From positions 310,001 through 374,000 of the forward strand of contig JAHIXK010000002.1 of NCBI GenBank assembly GCA_018815245.1: 64,000 nt of DNA. Direction: 5' to 3'. Positions 7,023 to 15,601 of the stretch are shown piece after piece. The notes under the pieces are model-generated. The model saw only the letters and a list, made by a program, of their open reading frames with translations. It was not told the DNA's origin and made no database searches. Position 1 is the first letter of the stretch; each line of letters begins with the position of its first letter. Both the position numbers and the translations under genes were made by a program. This DNA comes from Gammaproteobacteria bacterium. GTDB lineage: Bacteria > Pseudomonadota > Gammaproteobacteria > Burkholderiales > Burkholderiaceae_B.

Positions 7023-8767
7023 ACTGCATTCTCCGGGGGCAACAAAGCTTCGAGCACTGCAAGGTGATCGGCTTCATGCAAAGGTTTGTCATGGCGAATG
7101 CGAAGCATACGCGGAAAGCGAACAGCCACACCACTTTTGTGCCGGGTGGAGCGGGAAATTGCTTCGAATCCAAGTTCGAAAACCAGCACCGGCACCACAG
7201 TGCGAACCGGCCCAAACTTGTCCACGGTGTGCTTGCGAATCACGCGATCCACCTCCTTGAACTCATCATCGGTCAGGCCCGAATAGGCCTTGGCAAACGG
7301 TACCAAGCGTGGCAAGCCACGCGCCACCGTGTCGTCCACTTTCTCACCGTTCGCAATCGCCTGCGCCACTTCTTGCGCTTGCGCTGCATTGGCTGGCGGG
7401 GTTTCCCACACGGCAAAGGTGTAATCGGTGTAAAGGCTGGCACGGCGACCATGCCCGCGCTGGGCATACACCAACACACAGTCCACGGTCATGGGGTCGA
7501 TTTTCCATTTCCACCACAGGCCATCGGCTTTGGTGCGGCCCACACCGTAGCGTGAATCGGTGTGCTTCAGCATAAAACCTTCCACACCCCTTGCACGGCT
7601 TTCTTCACGCAGCAACTTCAGCTCGACCCAGCTTGAAGCCTGCACACGCTGCGACAACAAGAAACGCGACATGGAATTCACGGTGCTTTGCGTGTGATAC
7701 TCCGCATGAAATTCTTCCAGTGCAGTTCTGCGTTGCCATTGGGCTTGGTCAACTGTATTCTTGTCGCTCAAGCGAAGCAGGTCATAAGCCAGAAAAACCA
7801 CGGGCGATTCAAGCATCAATTTCTTGCTGACCACCGTGCGATTCAAGCGACCTTGCAAGGCATTGAAGCCGGCCGGTGCATCGCCATGCCACACCAATAT
7901 TTCGCCATCCAGAATGCAGCCTTCGGGCCAGTGGGCAAATGCGGTTTGCAGTTCGGGAAACTGTTCGCTGACCAATTCTTCGCCGCGCGACCACACCCAC
8001 ACCTGCCCAGCCTCTTTCACCACCTGTGCGCGAATGCCATCGTATTTCCATTCCACCAACCACTTGGCAACAGCACCCAAATTTTCAGGTTCTTCTTGCA
8101 ATGGGTGCGCCAGAAAAAATGGCAAGGGTTGGCCCAGGCGGCTTGAATCTTGGCCAGCACTGTTGTCGCCGGGTGGTGCCAGCAAAGCCATGAATTGCTC
8201 GGCCGTGGGCAGGTTACTGCCATCGGCAAAGCCCATCATGCGCGTGGCCACCAGCTTGGCATCCAGCCCGGCCAGTTCAGCCAGTGCGCGGGTCACCAAC
8301 AACTTGGACACCCCCACCCGAAAACCGCCACCGACCAGTTTCACGAACAGAAATCGTTCGTTGACTGCCAGCTCATTCCAGCAAGCTTGCACGGCAGCAA
8401 TCCGTTCTTCATCGGGCATGTTGCGCAGGGGCAAAATGCGGTGGCGCATCCACCAGGCCAGGCCGTGTGACGGATCACTTTTCTGCGGGGCCATTGGCAA
8501 CACATGGGCAATGGTCTCGGCCAAATCACCCACAGCCTGGTAACTTTCCTCAAACAACCAGTCAGGCAAACCACTTACCTGCAATGCCACCTCACGCAGG
8601 GTGCGTGTGGGCACGGTGCGCTTGGGTTTGCCGCCCGATAAAAAATACACAGCCCACGCGGAATCCTCTGCTGGCGCATGGTCAAAGTAGCGGCGCAAGG
8701 CTTGTACCTTGTGCAAGGTTGAGGTGGAGCCGTCCAGCTCGGTAAACAATTCCGCAAACTGTTTCAT
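7019..8767 (-). CDS. ATP-dependent DNA ligase (ligase B/C type)
   Basis: Seals DNA nicks using ATP through a lysyl-AMP intermediate. The 582 residues contain an N-terminal ligase-associated alpha domain (about 1-200), then the nucleotidyltransferase core with motif I WKYDGIRAQ (adenylated Lys241), motif III (DGEILVW), motif IV (EGFMLK) and motif V (WWKWK), followed by an OB domain. It is a second ligase of the kind bacteria keep in addition to NAD-dependent LigA, often encoded beside a metallo-beta-lactamase exonuclease and the helicase Lhr. Here it overlaps the exonuclease and DUF429 genes by 4 bases each. No Lhr or Pde-type gene is in the window. Confidence 0.95.
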   Translation of the reverse strand: MKQFAELFTELDGSTSTLHKVQALRRYFDHAPAEDSAWAVYFLSGGKPKRTVPTRTLREVALQVSGLPDWLFEESYQAVGDLAETIAHVLPMAPQKSDPSHGLAWWMRHRILPLRNMPDEERIAAVQACWNELAVNERFLFVKLVGGGFRVGVSKLLVTRALAELAGLDAKLVATRMMGFADGSNLPTAEQFMALLAPPGDNSAGQDSSRLGQPLPFFLAHPLQEEPENLGAVAKWLVEWKYDGIRAQVVKEAGQVWVWSRGEELVSEQFPELQTAFAHWPEGCILDGEILVWHGDAPAGFNALQGRLNRTVVSKKLMLESPVVFLAYDLLRLSDKNTVDQAQWQRRTALEEFHAEYHTQSTVNSMSRFLLSQRVQASSWVELKLLREESRARGVEGFMLKHTDSRYGVGRTKADGLWWKWKIDPMTVDCVLVYAQRGHGRRASLYTDYTFAVWETPPANAAQAQEVAQAIANGEKVDDTVARGLPRLVPFAKAYSGLTDDEFKEVDRVIRKHTVDKFGPVRTVVPVLVFELGFEAISRSTRHKSGVAVRFPRMLRIRHDKPLHEADHLAVLEALLPPENAV

Positions 8768-9777
8768 GTGGCGGGCGCCCCCCCTTCACCCTCACCCTCA
8801 CCACCGTATTCGGTTACAAAAGCGCGTGCGTTCAATCCTTGTTCTTGCAACCAACGCACCATCACCTGCACATAACCGTGGGTCACAATCACTTGCTCGG
8901 CACCAGTAGCCCCAATGGCACGCATCAGGCCGGGCCAATCGGCATGGTCTGACATCACAAACCCCCGGTCTACATTGCTGCGCCTGCGCCCGCCGCGCAA
9001 CTGCATCCAGCCCGATGCAAACGCATCGGAATAGGCACTGCCAAAGCGCTTCATCCAGGCTGCCCCTTGCGCCGCAGGTGGTGCAATTGCAAGGCAGGTT
9101 TTGTAAACAGATTTCTCGAGCACCTCGCTTACCGTCAAGGTATCAGGCAGCTTCACACCCGCTTCGCGATAGGCCTTGTTCAAACCCTCACACGCGCTGT
9201 GGCACACAATCGGCCCTATGCTTGAATCAACACCCGCCAATATTCGCTGCGCCTTCCCGAATGAATAGCCGTACAGCACACTGGCCTTACCCAGCGCGGC
9301 GTTGGCCGCCCACCAGGCGTTAATTTCTGCGTAAATTTCAGCATCGCTGCGCCAACGGTAAATGGGCAAACCAAACGTGGATTCAGTGATGAAGGTGTGG
9401 CATTTCACCGGTTCGAATGCGTCGCAAGTAAGGTCGGGGGCCACTTTGTAATCGCCACTGGTCACCCACACATGGCCTTGGTACTCAAGCCGGATTTGGC
9501 ACGACCCCAACACATGGCCTGCCGGGTGCAGTGAAATTTTAACGCCGTTGTGAGTGGTGCTTGCACCGTAGGGCAGCGTGTCCAGGGCAATGTTGCCCAA
9601 GCGTGTGCGCAACACACCCTCGCCGGGCGCAGCACACAGGTATCGGTTGTGCCCAACACGGGCATGGTCCGCATGCGCATGGGTAATGATTGCACGGTCT
9701 ACCTTGCGCCACGGGTCGATGTAAAAATCGCCCTGCGGGCAATACAAACCTTCGGGGCGACTCACTACCAAATCCAT
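8764..9777 (-). CDS. Ligase-associated DNA exonuclease (metallo-beta-lactamase fold)
   Basis: Predicted 337-residue nuclease of the beta-CASP/MBL group found with ATP-dependent DNA ligases. The metal site is intact: HAHADH (His33, His35, Asp37, His38), a further His in PAGHVLGSCQI, then SGDYK, and downstream SDHADWPGL with VIVTHGYV. ATG 9777 is used, not the upstream TTG (9786), because GAAGG lies 9 bases before it. The gene begins 25 bases after the PLD-family gene and overlaps the ligase gene by 4 bases, so coupled expression is likely. Presumed role: trimming DNA ends before ligation. Confidence 0.93.
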   Translation of the reverse strand: MDLVVSRPEGLYCPQGDFYIDPWRKVDRAIITHAHADHARVGHNRYLCAAPGEGVLRTRLGNIALDTLPYGASTTHNGVKISLHPAGHVLGSCQIRLEYQGHVWVTSGDYKVAPDLTCDAFEPVKCHTFITESTFGLPIYRWRSDAEIYAEINAWWAANAALGKASVLYGYSFGKAQRILAGVDSSIGPIVCHSACEGLNKAYREAGVKLPDTLTVSEVLEKSVYKTCLAIAPPAAQGAAWMKRFGSAYSDAFASGWMQLRGGRRRSNVDRGFVMSDHADWPGLMRAIGATGAEQVIVTHGYVQVMVRWLQEQGLNARAFVTEYGGEGEGEGGAPAT

Positions 9778-9802
9778 GCTGCACAACCTTCAAAAACTAC
9801 AA

Positions 9803-11152
9803 CTAATACCGGCTGCCAAACCCACCGACAAACACCGCCAACAGCATCAATTTATAACACAGCCAACTTAGCGCCCGCGCCTTGAAAGGTCGCTGGGCGT
9901 GATCATGAGGCAGAACCTGGCGCCCCCCGCGTTCAATGGCCTGTATCAATTCTTTTCTCAATTGACCCGCGAATTCCCGGTTGTGAACAATCACATTGGC
10001 CTCGCGGGCAAACAGGCTGCTTAACGGATCCAGATTCGATGAACCGACGGTGGCCCAATTCGAATCAATGACTGCAACTTTGGCGTGCAAAAAACCGGGC
10101 AGGTATTCATACACCTCCACACCTTCGTCAAGCAAGCTGGAGTACAGGTATTGCGTTGCATAGTGCTGGAAACGGTATTCAATCCGCCCTTGCAACAGCA
10201 ACTTCACGACCACGCCACGCCTGCGGGCAGCAACAATGGCATTTCGCATTTTACGGCCGGGCAGAAAATAGGCATTGGCCAGAACTACCGTGCTTTGTGC
10301 ACGCCCAAGGGCCTGCAAATACGCGCGTTCAATGCGGCGGCGCAAGCGAAAATTATCGCGCACGGCAAGTTGCACTTTCACCTTGCCGGCAGTCGGCGGC
10401 AAAGCCTGCGCGCGGTGCTGTGCAAGTGTGTCGCGGTATTGGGCAATGCGCCTTTTCCACCAGTCGGAATTGAAGGTGTCAGTCACCTTGCCACCCGGGC
10501 CAATTTGTAACCACAACCATTCCATGCTGTGCCAAATGTCGTGCACCACCGGGCCTTGCAAAGCCACCGCGAAATCATATCGCGGGCCAAGGTCCTGATC
10601 CAGAAGATCCATGTTCACTTGTAAATCCCGTGCGCTCAGGACGCCCGATTTACCGAATGAAAACTGCACCGGTTTTTCCACCCGTGCATTGGCCCGCATC
10701 AATTCCTTGCGTTCGTTTTCGTGATTCATGTCATCAATCAGATTGATGCCACCCACAAAAGCTGTTTGCCCGTCGACAGCAATCATCTTGCGGTGCATGC
10801 GCCGCAAACGCCGTGGGCTGGGTTTGAACACAAAGCCCTCCGGGCGAAACACACGTACTTTCACACCATGTTGTTTCAGGCGGGGCGCCCAGGTTTGAAT
10901 GCCCTCGGTGCCACCAAAACCGTCCAGCACCAAACGCACTGTCACCCCCCGAGCAGCCGCATTGCACATGGCTTCACAAAAAGCCTCACCAACCGAATCA
11001 TCGGCGAAGATGTACGTTTCAATGCGCACTTCCTGTTTGGCTTGTTCAATGGCTTGCAAGGCCTGGGGAAACAGTGCCACACCGCCCACCAGCAACCGGG
11101 CTGAATTGCCATCGCGCTCGGGTGCCTGGGGTGGCAGCATGCTCAGGGCCAT
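9803..11152 (-). CDS. clsB: Phospholipase D-family protein, cardiolipin synthase B-like
   Basis: Protein of 449 residues with two HKD motifs: HRKMIAVD (His120, Lys122, Asp127) followed by GGIN, and HAKVAVID followed by GSSNLDPLS. This is the organisation of ClsB/YbhO, which makes cardiolipin from phosphatidylglycerol and another phospholipid. A C-terminal hydrophobic segment (SWLCYKLMLLAVFVGGFG) may hold it at the membrane. It overlaps the EEP-family gene by 10 bases, matching the ybhP-ybhO pairing of enterobacteria. A nuclease function, also known in the PLD superfamily, is the main alternative, given the DNA-processing genes downstream. Confidence 0.86.
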   Translation of the reverse strand: MALSMLPPQAPERDGNSARLLVGGVALFPQALQAIEQAKQEVRIETYIFADDSVGEAFCEAMCNAAARGVTVRLVLDGFGGTEGIQTWAPRLKQHGVKVRVFRPEGFVFKPSPRRLRRMHRKMIAVDGQTAFVGGINLIDDMNHENERKELMRANARVEKPVQFSFGKSGVLSARDLQVNMDLLDQDLGPRYDFAVALQGPVVHDIWHSMEWLWLQIGPGGKVTDTFNSDWWKRRIAQYRDTLAQHRAQALPPTAGKVKVQLAVRDNFRLRRRIERAYLQALGRAQSTVVLANAYFLPGRKMRNAIVAARRRGVVVKLLLQGRIEYRFQHYATQYLYSSLLDEGVEVYEYLPGFLHAKVAVIDSNWATVGSSNLDPLSSLFAREANVIVHNREFAGQLRKELIQAIERGGRQVLPHDHAQRPFKARALSWLCYKLMLLAVFVGGFGSRY

Positions 11153-11937
11153 GCGTACTCCAGATCCACCACAAAAGGCGCATGGTCAGACAACTTGGCC
11201 CACGCGCCGCCGTGCAGTACCGACGCTTCATGCACCTTAAAACCCCGTGTGAACACCCGGTCAAGACCCAGCAACGGGAACCGACTGGGAAAGCTGCCAA
11301 CACGCGCAAGGCGATTGCTTTTGTCCAGCGGCATCACCTCGACCGCATTCAAACCTTGCCGCAAAATTGGCCCCAGCCTGCGTTGCCAATCGTTGAAATC
11401 GCCCGCCACCACCAACGGCGTACCCGCTGGCACATGGCTGGCCACATGTTCAATCAATTTGGTGGTTTGGCGAACACGGCTTCGGTAGAGCAAACCAAAA
11501 TGCGCAACCATGGCATGCACTGGGCCGGCCGGCGTTTTCAAACGGCAATGCAACAAACCGCGCTGCTCCAGGCGGTGATCAGACACATCCTGATTCAGCA
11601 TCCACTCAATTTCATAGCGCGACAACAAGGCGTTGCCGTGATGCCCGTGTGAATACACGGCATTCATGCCATAAGCGGTAAAGTATTGCTGGCTGGCGTG
11701 GCCCAACAGGTTGTCAATCGCCGACGGGGTTTGGGCCAGAAATTCATGCTGCCCGCCCTCTGGCCAGTGCTCGAATTTGCTGGCGTGTTTGTCGTGGCGA
11801 CCCTGCACTTCCTGCAGGAACACCAAATCGGCATTCAGGGCATGAATTTGATCGCGCAAGGCATGGATGGTCAACGCCGGTTTGCGCAGGCCCATGACCC
11901 CTTTGTGAATGTTGTAGGTTGCGATTCGAAGTCGCAT
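11143..11937 (-). CDS. Endonuclease/exonuclease/phosphatase-family protein (YbhP-like)
   Basis: Predicted 264-residue Mg-dependent phosphodiesterase or phosphatase of the EEP fold. Hallmarks present: RIATYNIHKG at the N-terminus, the metal-binding Glu in LVFLQEVQG, the VAGDFNDW motif and the terminal SDHAPFVVDL. Family members include DNase I-like nucleases and lipid or inositol phosphatases. ATG 11937 is preferred to a TTG at 11946; neither has a strong ribosome site. As the first gene of the five-gene minus-strand run and the neighbour of clsB it resembles E. coli YbhP, whose function is not established. Confidence 0.85.
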   Translation of the reverse strand: MRLRIATYNIHKGVMGLRKPALTIHALRDQIHALNADLVFLQEVQGRHDKHASKFEHWPEGGQHEFLAQTPSAIDNLLGHASQQYFTAYGMNAVYSHGHHGNALLSRYEIEWMLNQDVSDHRLEQRGLLHCRLKTPAGPVHAMVAHFGLLYRSRVRQTTKLIEHVASHVPAGTPLVVAGDFNDWQRRLGPILRQGLNAVEVMPLDKSNRLARVGSFPSRFPLLGLDRVFTRGFKVHEASVLHGGAWAKLSDHAPFVVDLEYAWP

Positions 11938-11955
11938 TACATGCAATACATAGAA

Positions 11956-12044
11956 AATTTACCGGTAAATTACCAAGCCAATTCATAACCTGTCACAAGG
12001 ACAGGGTATTGAACCCAGATCAGGGTTACCCCTAAACTGGGTTC
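11956..12044. promoter_or_regulatory. Palindrome and nested inverted repeats upstream of the ybhP-clsB-ligase run
   Basis: A perfect 16-bp palindrome, AATTTACCGGTAAATT, spans 11956-11971, only 19 bases before the YbhP-like ATG. Farther upstream, GAACCCAG (12011-12018) and CTGGGTTC (12037-12044) form an 8-bp inverted repeat enclosing a smaller GGGTTACCC near-palindrome. ATTCATAACC occurs twice, at 11981 and 12051. These look like protein-binding sites or an untranslated-leader structure; no regulator is identified. Confidence 0.45.
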
Positions 12045-12110
12045 GTATATATTCATAACCACATACGCAGTTTAAAACCGTTTCTGGCAGCAGCTACACA
12101 CCGTATATGA

Positions 12111-12135
12111 AAAAAGGGGCCCACGCGGCCCCTTT
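12111..12135 (-). terminator. Intrinsic terminator of the aspS-nudB operon
   Basis: Just past the nudB stop on the minus strand, GGGGCC and GGCCCC (12116-12121 and 12127-12132) make a 6-bp GC stem extended by A-T pairs, followed on the minus strand by a run of six T. Confidence 0.85.
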
Positions 12136-12141
12136 GTATTT

Positions 12142-12639
12142 TCAGGCAAGCATGTTTGCCAACGCCAGTATGGCCTGCGCATTGTTGGGTGAAAAACACC
12201 TTGCTGCCGCCTGCTGTGCATCCAGCCACGCATAAGCCACATGCTCATCGACAGCCAGCCGGGGTTTGAAATCAGCCGGCACACACACCATGAACCAGTG
12301 TTCGGTGTTGTGGGTCACGCCTTGCGGGTAGCGGTGGCGCCAATGCTCGAAAATTTCGTACTGCAAAGTGTGGGGCCAGGGGCGCAACAGGCCGGGTTGC
12401 AATAATTCGCTGGGTGCTGCATCAATCACAGTGGGGGAATCAATGGGCATGGCCTTGAAGCCGGTTTCTTCTTCCAGTTCACGCACTGCCGCCTGCAGGG
12501 GCGATTCTTCCGGGAAATCAAGGCTACCGGTCACCGATTGCCAATAGCCGACTTTGTCGGCCCGTTCGATCAATAAAAAATCCCCGCTCGGGCTGACCAT
12601 CACGACCAGCACCGACACGGGGATTTTGTTGCCACTCAA
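12142..12639 (-). CDS. nudB: Nudix hydrolase, dihydroneopterin triphosphate pyrophosphatase (NudB)
   Basis: Hydrolyses a nucleoside-diphosphate-linked substrate; NudB removes pyrophosphate from dihydroneopterin triphosphate in folate synthesis. In the 165 residues the Nudix box is complete: GSLDFPEES followed by AAVRELEEETGF. The length, the KIPVSVLVVMVSPSGDFLLIERA opening region and the position directly after aspS support NudB over a generic Nudix enzyme. The start is a TTG at 12639, 11 bases after the aspS stop. A terminator follows. Confidence 0.9.
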   Translation of the reverse strand: MSGNKIPVSVLVVMVSPSGDFLLIERADKVGYWQSVTGSLDFPEESPLQAAVRELEEETGFKAMPIDSPTVIDAAPSELLQPGLLRPWPHTLQYEIFEHWRHRYPQGVTHNTEHWFMVCVPADFKPRLAVDEHVAYAWLDAQQAAARCFSPNNAQAILALANMLA

Positions 12640-12650
12640 AACGCGCGGCT

Positions 12651-14456
12651 TCAGGCTACGTTTTTAGGCTCGGCCTGACGAACGCGAATGTGCAGTTCAC
12701 GCAACTGCTTTTCGTCCACAGGGCTTGGAGCCTGGGTCAGCAAGCACTGGGCACGCTGGGTTTTCGGGAACGCGATTACATCGCGAATGCTTTCTGCACC
12801 GCTCATCATGGTCACAATACGGTCCAGGCCAAAGGCCAAGCCACCGTGGGGTGGCGCGCCATACTGCAATGCATCCAGCAGGAAACCAAACTTGGCTGCT
12901 GCTTCTTCTTCAGAAATGTTCAAGGCGCGGAACACTTTGCTTTGAACCTTTTCCTTGTGAATGCGCACCGAACCACCGCCCAGCTCCCAACCGTTCAACA
13001 CCATGTCATAGGCCTTGGCAATGCACTTGCCGGGGTCCGTGGTCAGGTAGTCTTCGTGGCCATCTTTCGGGCTGGTAAACGGGTGGTGGCAAGCCGCCCA
13101 GCGGCCTGCCTCTTCGTCCAGTTCAAACATCGGGAAGTCGATCACCCACAGTGGTTCCCACTGACCTTGCACCAAACCGGCCTTCTGGCCAAATTCGCTG
13201 TGACCGACCTTCAGGCGCAAAGCTCCTATTGCGTCGTTCACCACCTTGGTTTTGTCGGCACCGAAGAAAAGAATATCGCCATCGGCCGCACCGCTGCGCT
13301 TGAGCAATTCATTCAGTGCGGCGTCGTGAATGTTTTTCACGATGGGCGATTGCAAACCATCACGACCCTTGGCCAGTTCATTGACCTTGATCCAGGCCAA
13401 ACCTTTCGCGCCATAAATGCCAACAAACTTGGTGTAGTTGTCGATTTCCGAACGTGGAATTTCAGCGCCTCCCGGCACACGCAAGGCAACCACGCGGCCA
13501 TTGTCCATGTTGGCCGGGCCGGAGAACACCTTGAAATCAACATCTTTCATGATGTCGGTCAATTCGGTGAATTCCATTTTCACACGCAGGTCGGGCTTGT
13601 CGGAGCCAAAACGGGCCATGGCCTCGCTGTATGGCATCACGGGAAACGGGTTCTGCAATTCCGCATCCATGGTCTGCTTGAACACCTTGCGGATCATGTC
13701 TTCGAACAGGTCACGAATTTCCTGCTCGCCCAGGAATGAAGTTTCAATGTCCACCTGGGTGAATTCAGGCTGACGATCAGCGCGCAGGTCTTCGTCGCGA
13801 AAGCATTTGGTGATTTGGTAGTAACGGTCGTAACCGGCCACCATCAGCATTTGCTTGAACAACTGGGGCGACTGCGGCAAGGCGAAAAACTCGCCGGAAT
13901 GCACACGCGAGGGCACCAGGTAGTCGCGCGCGCCTTCGGGCGTACTTTTCGTCAACATGGGTGTTTCAATGTCCACAAAACCTTGCGCATCCAGGTGCGT
14001 GCGAATGGCCATGGCCACTTTGTAGCGCAGCATCAGGTTTTTCTGCATTTGCGGGCGACGCAAATCGAGTACACGGTGGGTCAGGCGGGTGGTTTCAGAC
14101 AAGTTTTCATCGTCCAGCTGGAACGGGGGCGTCACAGAGGCATTCAGAATTTCCAGCCCCTTGCACAACACCTCCACGGCACCGCTTTTCAGGTTGCTGT
14201 TTTCTGTGCCCGCCGGGCGCGAGCGCACAAGGCCTTCCACGCGCACACAGAATTCATTGCGCAGGGTTTCAGCGGTGGCAAACACATCGGCCAAATCGGG
14301 ATCGCACACCACCTGCACCAAGCCCTCGCGGTCGCGCAGGTCAATGAAAATTACCCCGCCGTGGTCGCGGCGACGTTGTACCCAGCCGCACAGGGCAATG
14401 GTTTGGCCCAAATAAGCCTGTGACACATTGCCACAATAATCAGTACGCATTTTCAT
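12651..14456 (-). CDS. aspS: Aspartyl-tRNA synthetase
   Basis: Class II synthetase charging tRNA with aspartate; 601 residues, the usual bacterial AspRS length. The N-terminal OB anticodon-binding domain ([20 protein letters not shown]) is followed by the catalytic core with motif 2 ([19 protein letters not shown]), the bacterial GAD insertion domain, and motif 3 ([13 protein letters not shown]). Whether it is strictly discriminating or also acts on tRNA-Asn cannot be decided by eye. It follows the DUF502 gene by 18 bases in the fmdB-DUF502-aspS-nudB order. Confidence 0.98.
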   Translation of the reverse strand: MKMRTDYCGNVSQAYLGQTIALCGWVQRRRDHGGVIFIDLRDREGLVQVVCDPDLADVFATAETLRNEFCVRVEGLVRSRPAGTENSNLKSGAVEVLCKGLEILNASVTPPFQLDDENLSETTRLTHRVLDLRRPQMQKNLMLRYKVAMAIRTHLDAQGFVDIETPMLTKSTPEGARDYLVPSRVHSGEFFALPQSPQLFKQMLMVAGYDRYYQITKCFRDEDLRADRQPEFTQVDIETSFLGEQEIRDLFEDMIRKVFKQTMDAELQNPFPVMPYSEAMARFGSDKPDLRVKMEFTELTDIMKDVDFKVFSGPANMDNGRVVALRVPGGAEIPRSEIDNYTKFVGIYGAKGLAWIKVNELAKGRDGLQSPIVKNIHDAALNELLKRSGAADGDILFFGADKTKVVNDAIGALRLKVGHSEFGQKAGLVQGQWEPLWVIDFPMFELDEEAGRWAACHHPFTSPKDGHEDYLTTDPGKCIAKAYDMVLNGWELGGGSVRIHKEKVQSKVFRALNISEEEAAAKFGFLLDALQYGAPPHGGLAFGLDRIVTMMSGAESIRDVIAFPKTQRAQCLLTQAPSPVDEKQLRELHIRVRQAEPKNVA

Positions 14457-14474
14457 GAATTTGGTCTTGTTTAA

Positions 14475-15107
14475 TTAAAGTTGAGTCGACACGTCTTCGG
14501 AAGGTGCAACCACCCCCAAAGACACAATGTACTTCAGCGCCTCGTCCACAGACAAACCGGACGGACGCAGTAATTTTTCGGGCACCATGATCACATAACC
14601 CGATGCGGGGCTTGGTGATGTGGGCACATAAACCGACACCAACACACCTTGATCCTGCAGGTTCTCCAGCAACACCTGGGGTGGGGTTCCTGTCACAAAA
14701 CCCAAGGCCCATACGCCGGGGTGAGGATACGGCACCAAAACAGACCGCGTGAATGCTTTGCCAGAGGAACTTAAAAGTGTGTCTGACACCTGCTTCACAC
14801 TGTTGTACACAATTTTGAACAGCGGGATTCTGGACAATACCCAGTCGCCCGCCTTGAAAAGCGAGGCACCAAAGTAATTGGCTGCCAACACGCCGGTGCC
14901 GAACAACACTGCCCCCGTCAGGATAATACCCAGGCCGGGGATGTGAATGCCCAACAAAACCCGTGGATGCAGGGAATCGGGCAGCAACATGAGGGTTTGA
15001 TCCATCAAATCAACAACCAAAACCAGAACCCAAAGCGTGATGGCCAAGGGCACCCAGATCAACAGACCTGTAAGCAGGTATTTTTTGACAAGTGCGGCGT
15101 TCAACAA
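14475..15107 (-). CDS. DUF502 family membrane protein
   Basis: Protein of 210 residues with two transmembrane helices near the N-terminus (about 11-33 with the LLIWVPLAITLWVL segment, and about 53-75 with GIIL TGAVLFGTGVL spaced in between) and a soluble C-terminal part containing GFVTG and YVPTSPSPASGYV motifs typical of DUF502. Its function is unknown. The only plausible starts are TTG codons at 15107 or 15104, preceded by AAGGA. It is sandwiched between the fmdB-like gene and aspS, as is usual in this order. Confidence 0.88.
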   Translation of the reverse strand: MLNAALVKKYLLTGLLIWVPLAITLWVLVLVVDLMDQTLMLLPDSLHPRVLLGIHIPGLGIILTGAVLFGTGVLAANYFGASLFKAGDWVLSRIPLFKIVYNSVKQVSDTLLSSSGKAFTRSVLVPYPHPGVWALGFVTGTPPQVLLENLQDQGVLVSVYVPTSPSPASGYVIMVPEKLLRPSGLSVDEALKYIVSLGVVAPSEDVSTQL

Positions 15108-15114
15108 TGATCCT

Positions 15115-15414
15115 TTAAGTGGCGTCCGTACTGGGAGCAGGCGCTACGGGAGCCGCTGGCGCTGCTGTGCCTGAGTTGCTGCCAGCTGCAGCCTCAGCCG
15201 AAGCGGTGCCGCTACTGCCACTGCCACTGCTGCCACCACGGAAATCCGTGACATACCAGCCCGAACCTTTTAACTGAAAACCAGCTGCAGTCACTTGTTT
15301 GGCAAAACTGGCCTGCCCGCAGGCGGGACAATTGGTCAAAGGTGCGTCACTGAGCTTTTGCAATACATCTTTCTCGAAACCACACGCTTCACAGCGATAC
15401 GCATAAATTGGCAT
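15115..15414 (-). CDS. FmdB-family zinc ribbon protein
   Basis: Small 99-residue protein beginning MPIYAYRCEACG, the standard N-terminus of the FmdB/CxxC_CxxC_SSSS regulatory family. Four cysteines in two CxxC pairs (CEAC and CPAC) form a single zinc ribbon over the first 40 residues. A conserved GSGWYVTDF segment follows, then a low-complexity Gly/Ser/Ala/Pro tail. The ATG at 15414 is used because the family begins exactly there; the frame extends further upstream to 15453. It is thought to be regulatory, without a demonstrated role. First gene of the aspS operon. Confidence 0.9.
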   Translation of the reverse strand: MPIYAYRCEACGFEKDVLQKLSDAPLTNCPACGQASFAKQVTAAGFQLKGSGWYVTDFRGGSSGSGSSGTASAEAAAGSNSGTAAPAAPVAPAPSTDAT

Positions 15415-15500
15415 TTGCGCTTTACTCACATATACAAACGAAAAACCCCCCATTATAAGATGGAAGGCTGCATAACTCCAACACCCTGAATTTCAAAGAC

Positions 15501-15536
15501 AAAAAAAGAGCGCATTCCTTTCGAAAAGCGCCCTTT
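15501..15536 (-). terminator. Intrinsic terminator after the desaturase-like gene
   Basis: On the minus strand AAAGGGCGC pairs with GCGCTCTTT (one G-U wobble) across a 14-base loop and is followed by a run of seven T. It lies about 65 bases beyond the stop of the desaturase-like gene. Confidence 0.85.
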
Positions 15537-15601
15537 GTGTCGGTGACACTGTACTACGCCGCCCCCTCTAGCAAAAAGGGCGGTTGGGGATCAACAAGCT
15601 C

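Noticed and set aside
12690-13739. 349-codon frame antisense to aspS
   Set aside because: It is the reverse-strand shadow of aspS; the residue pattern (many His, Gln, Val) is typical of such shadows.
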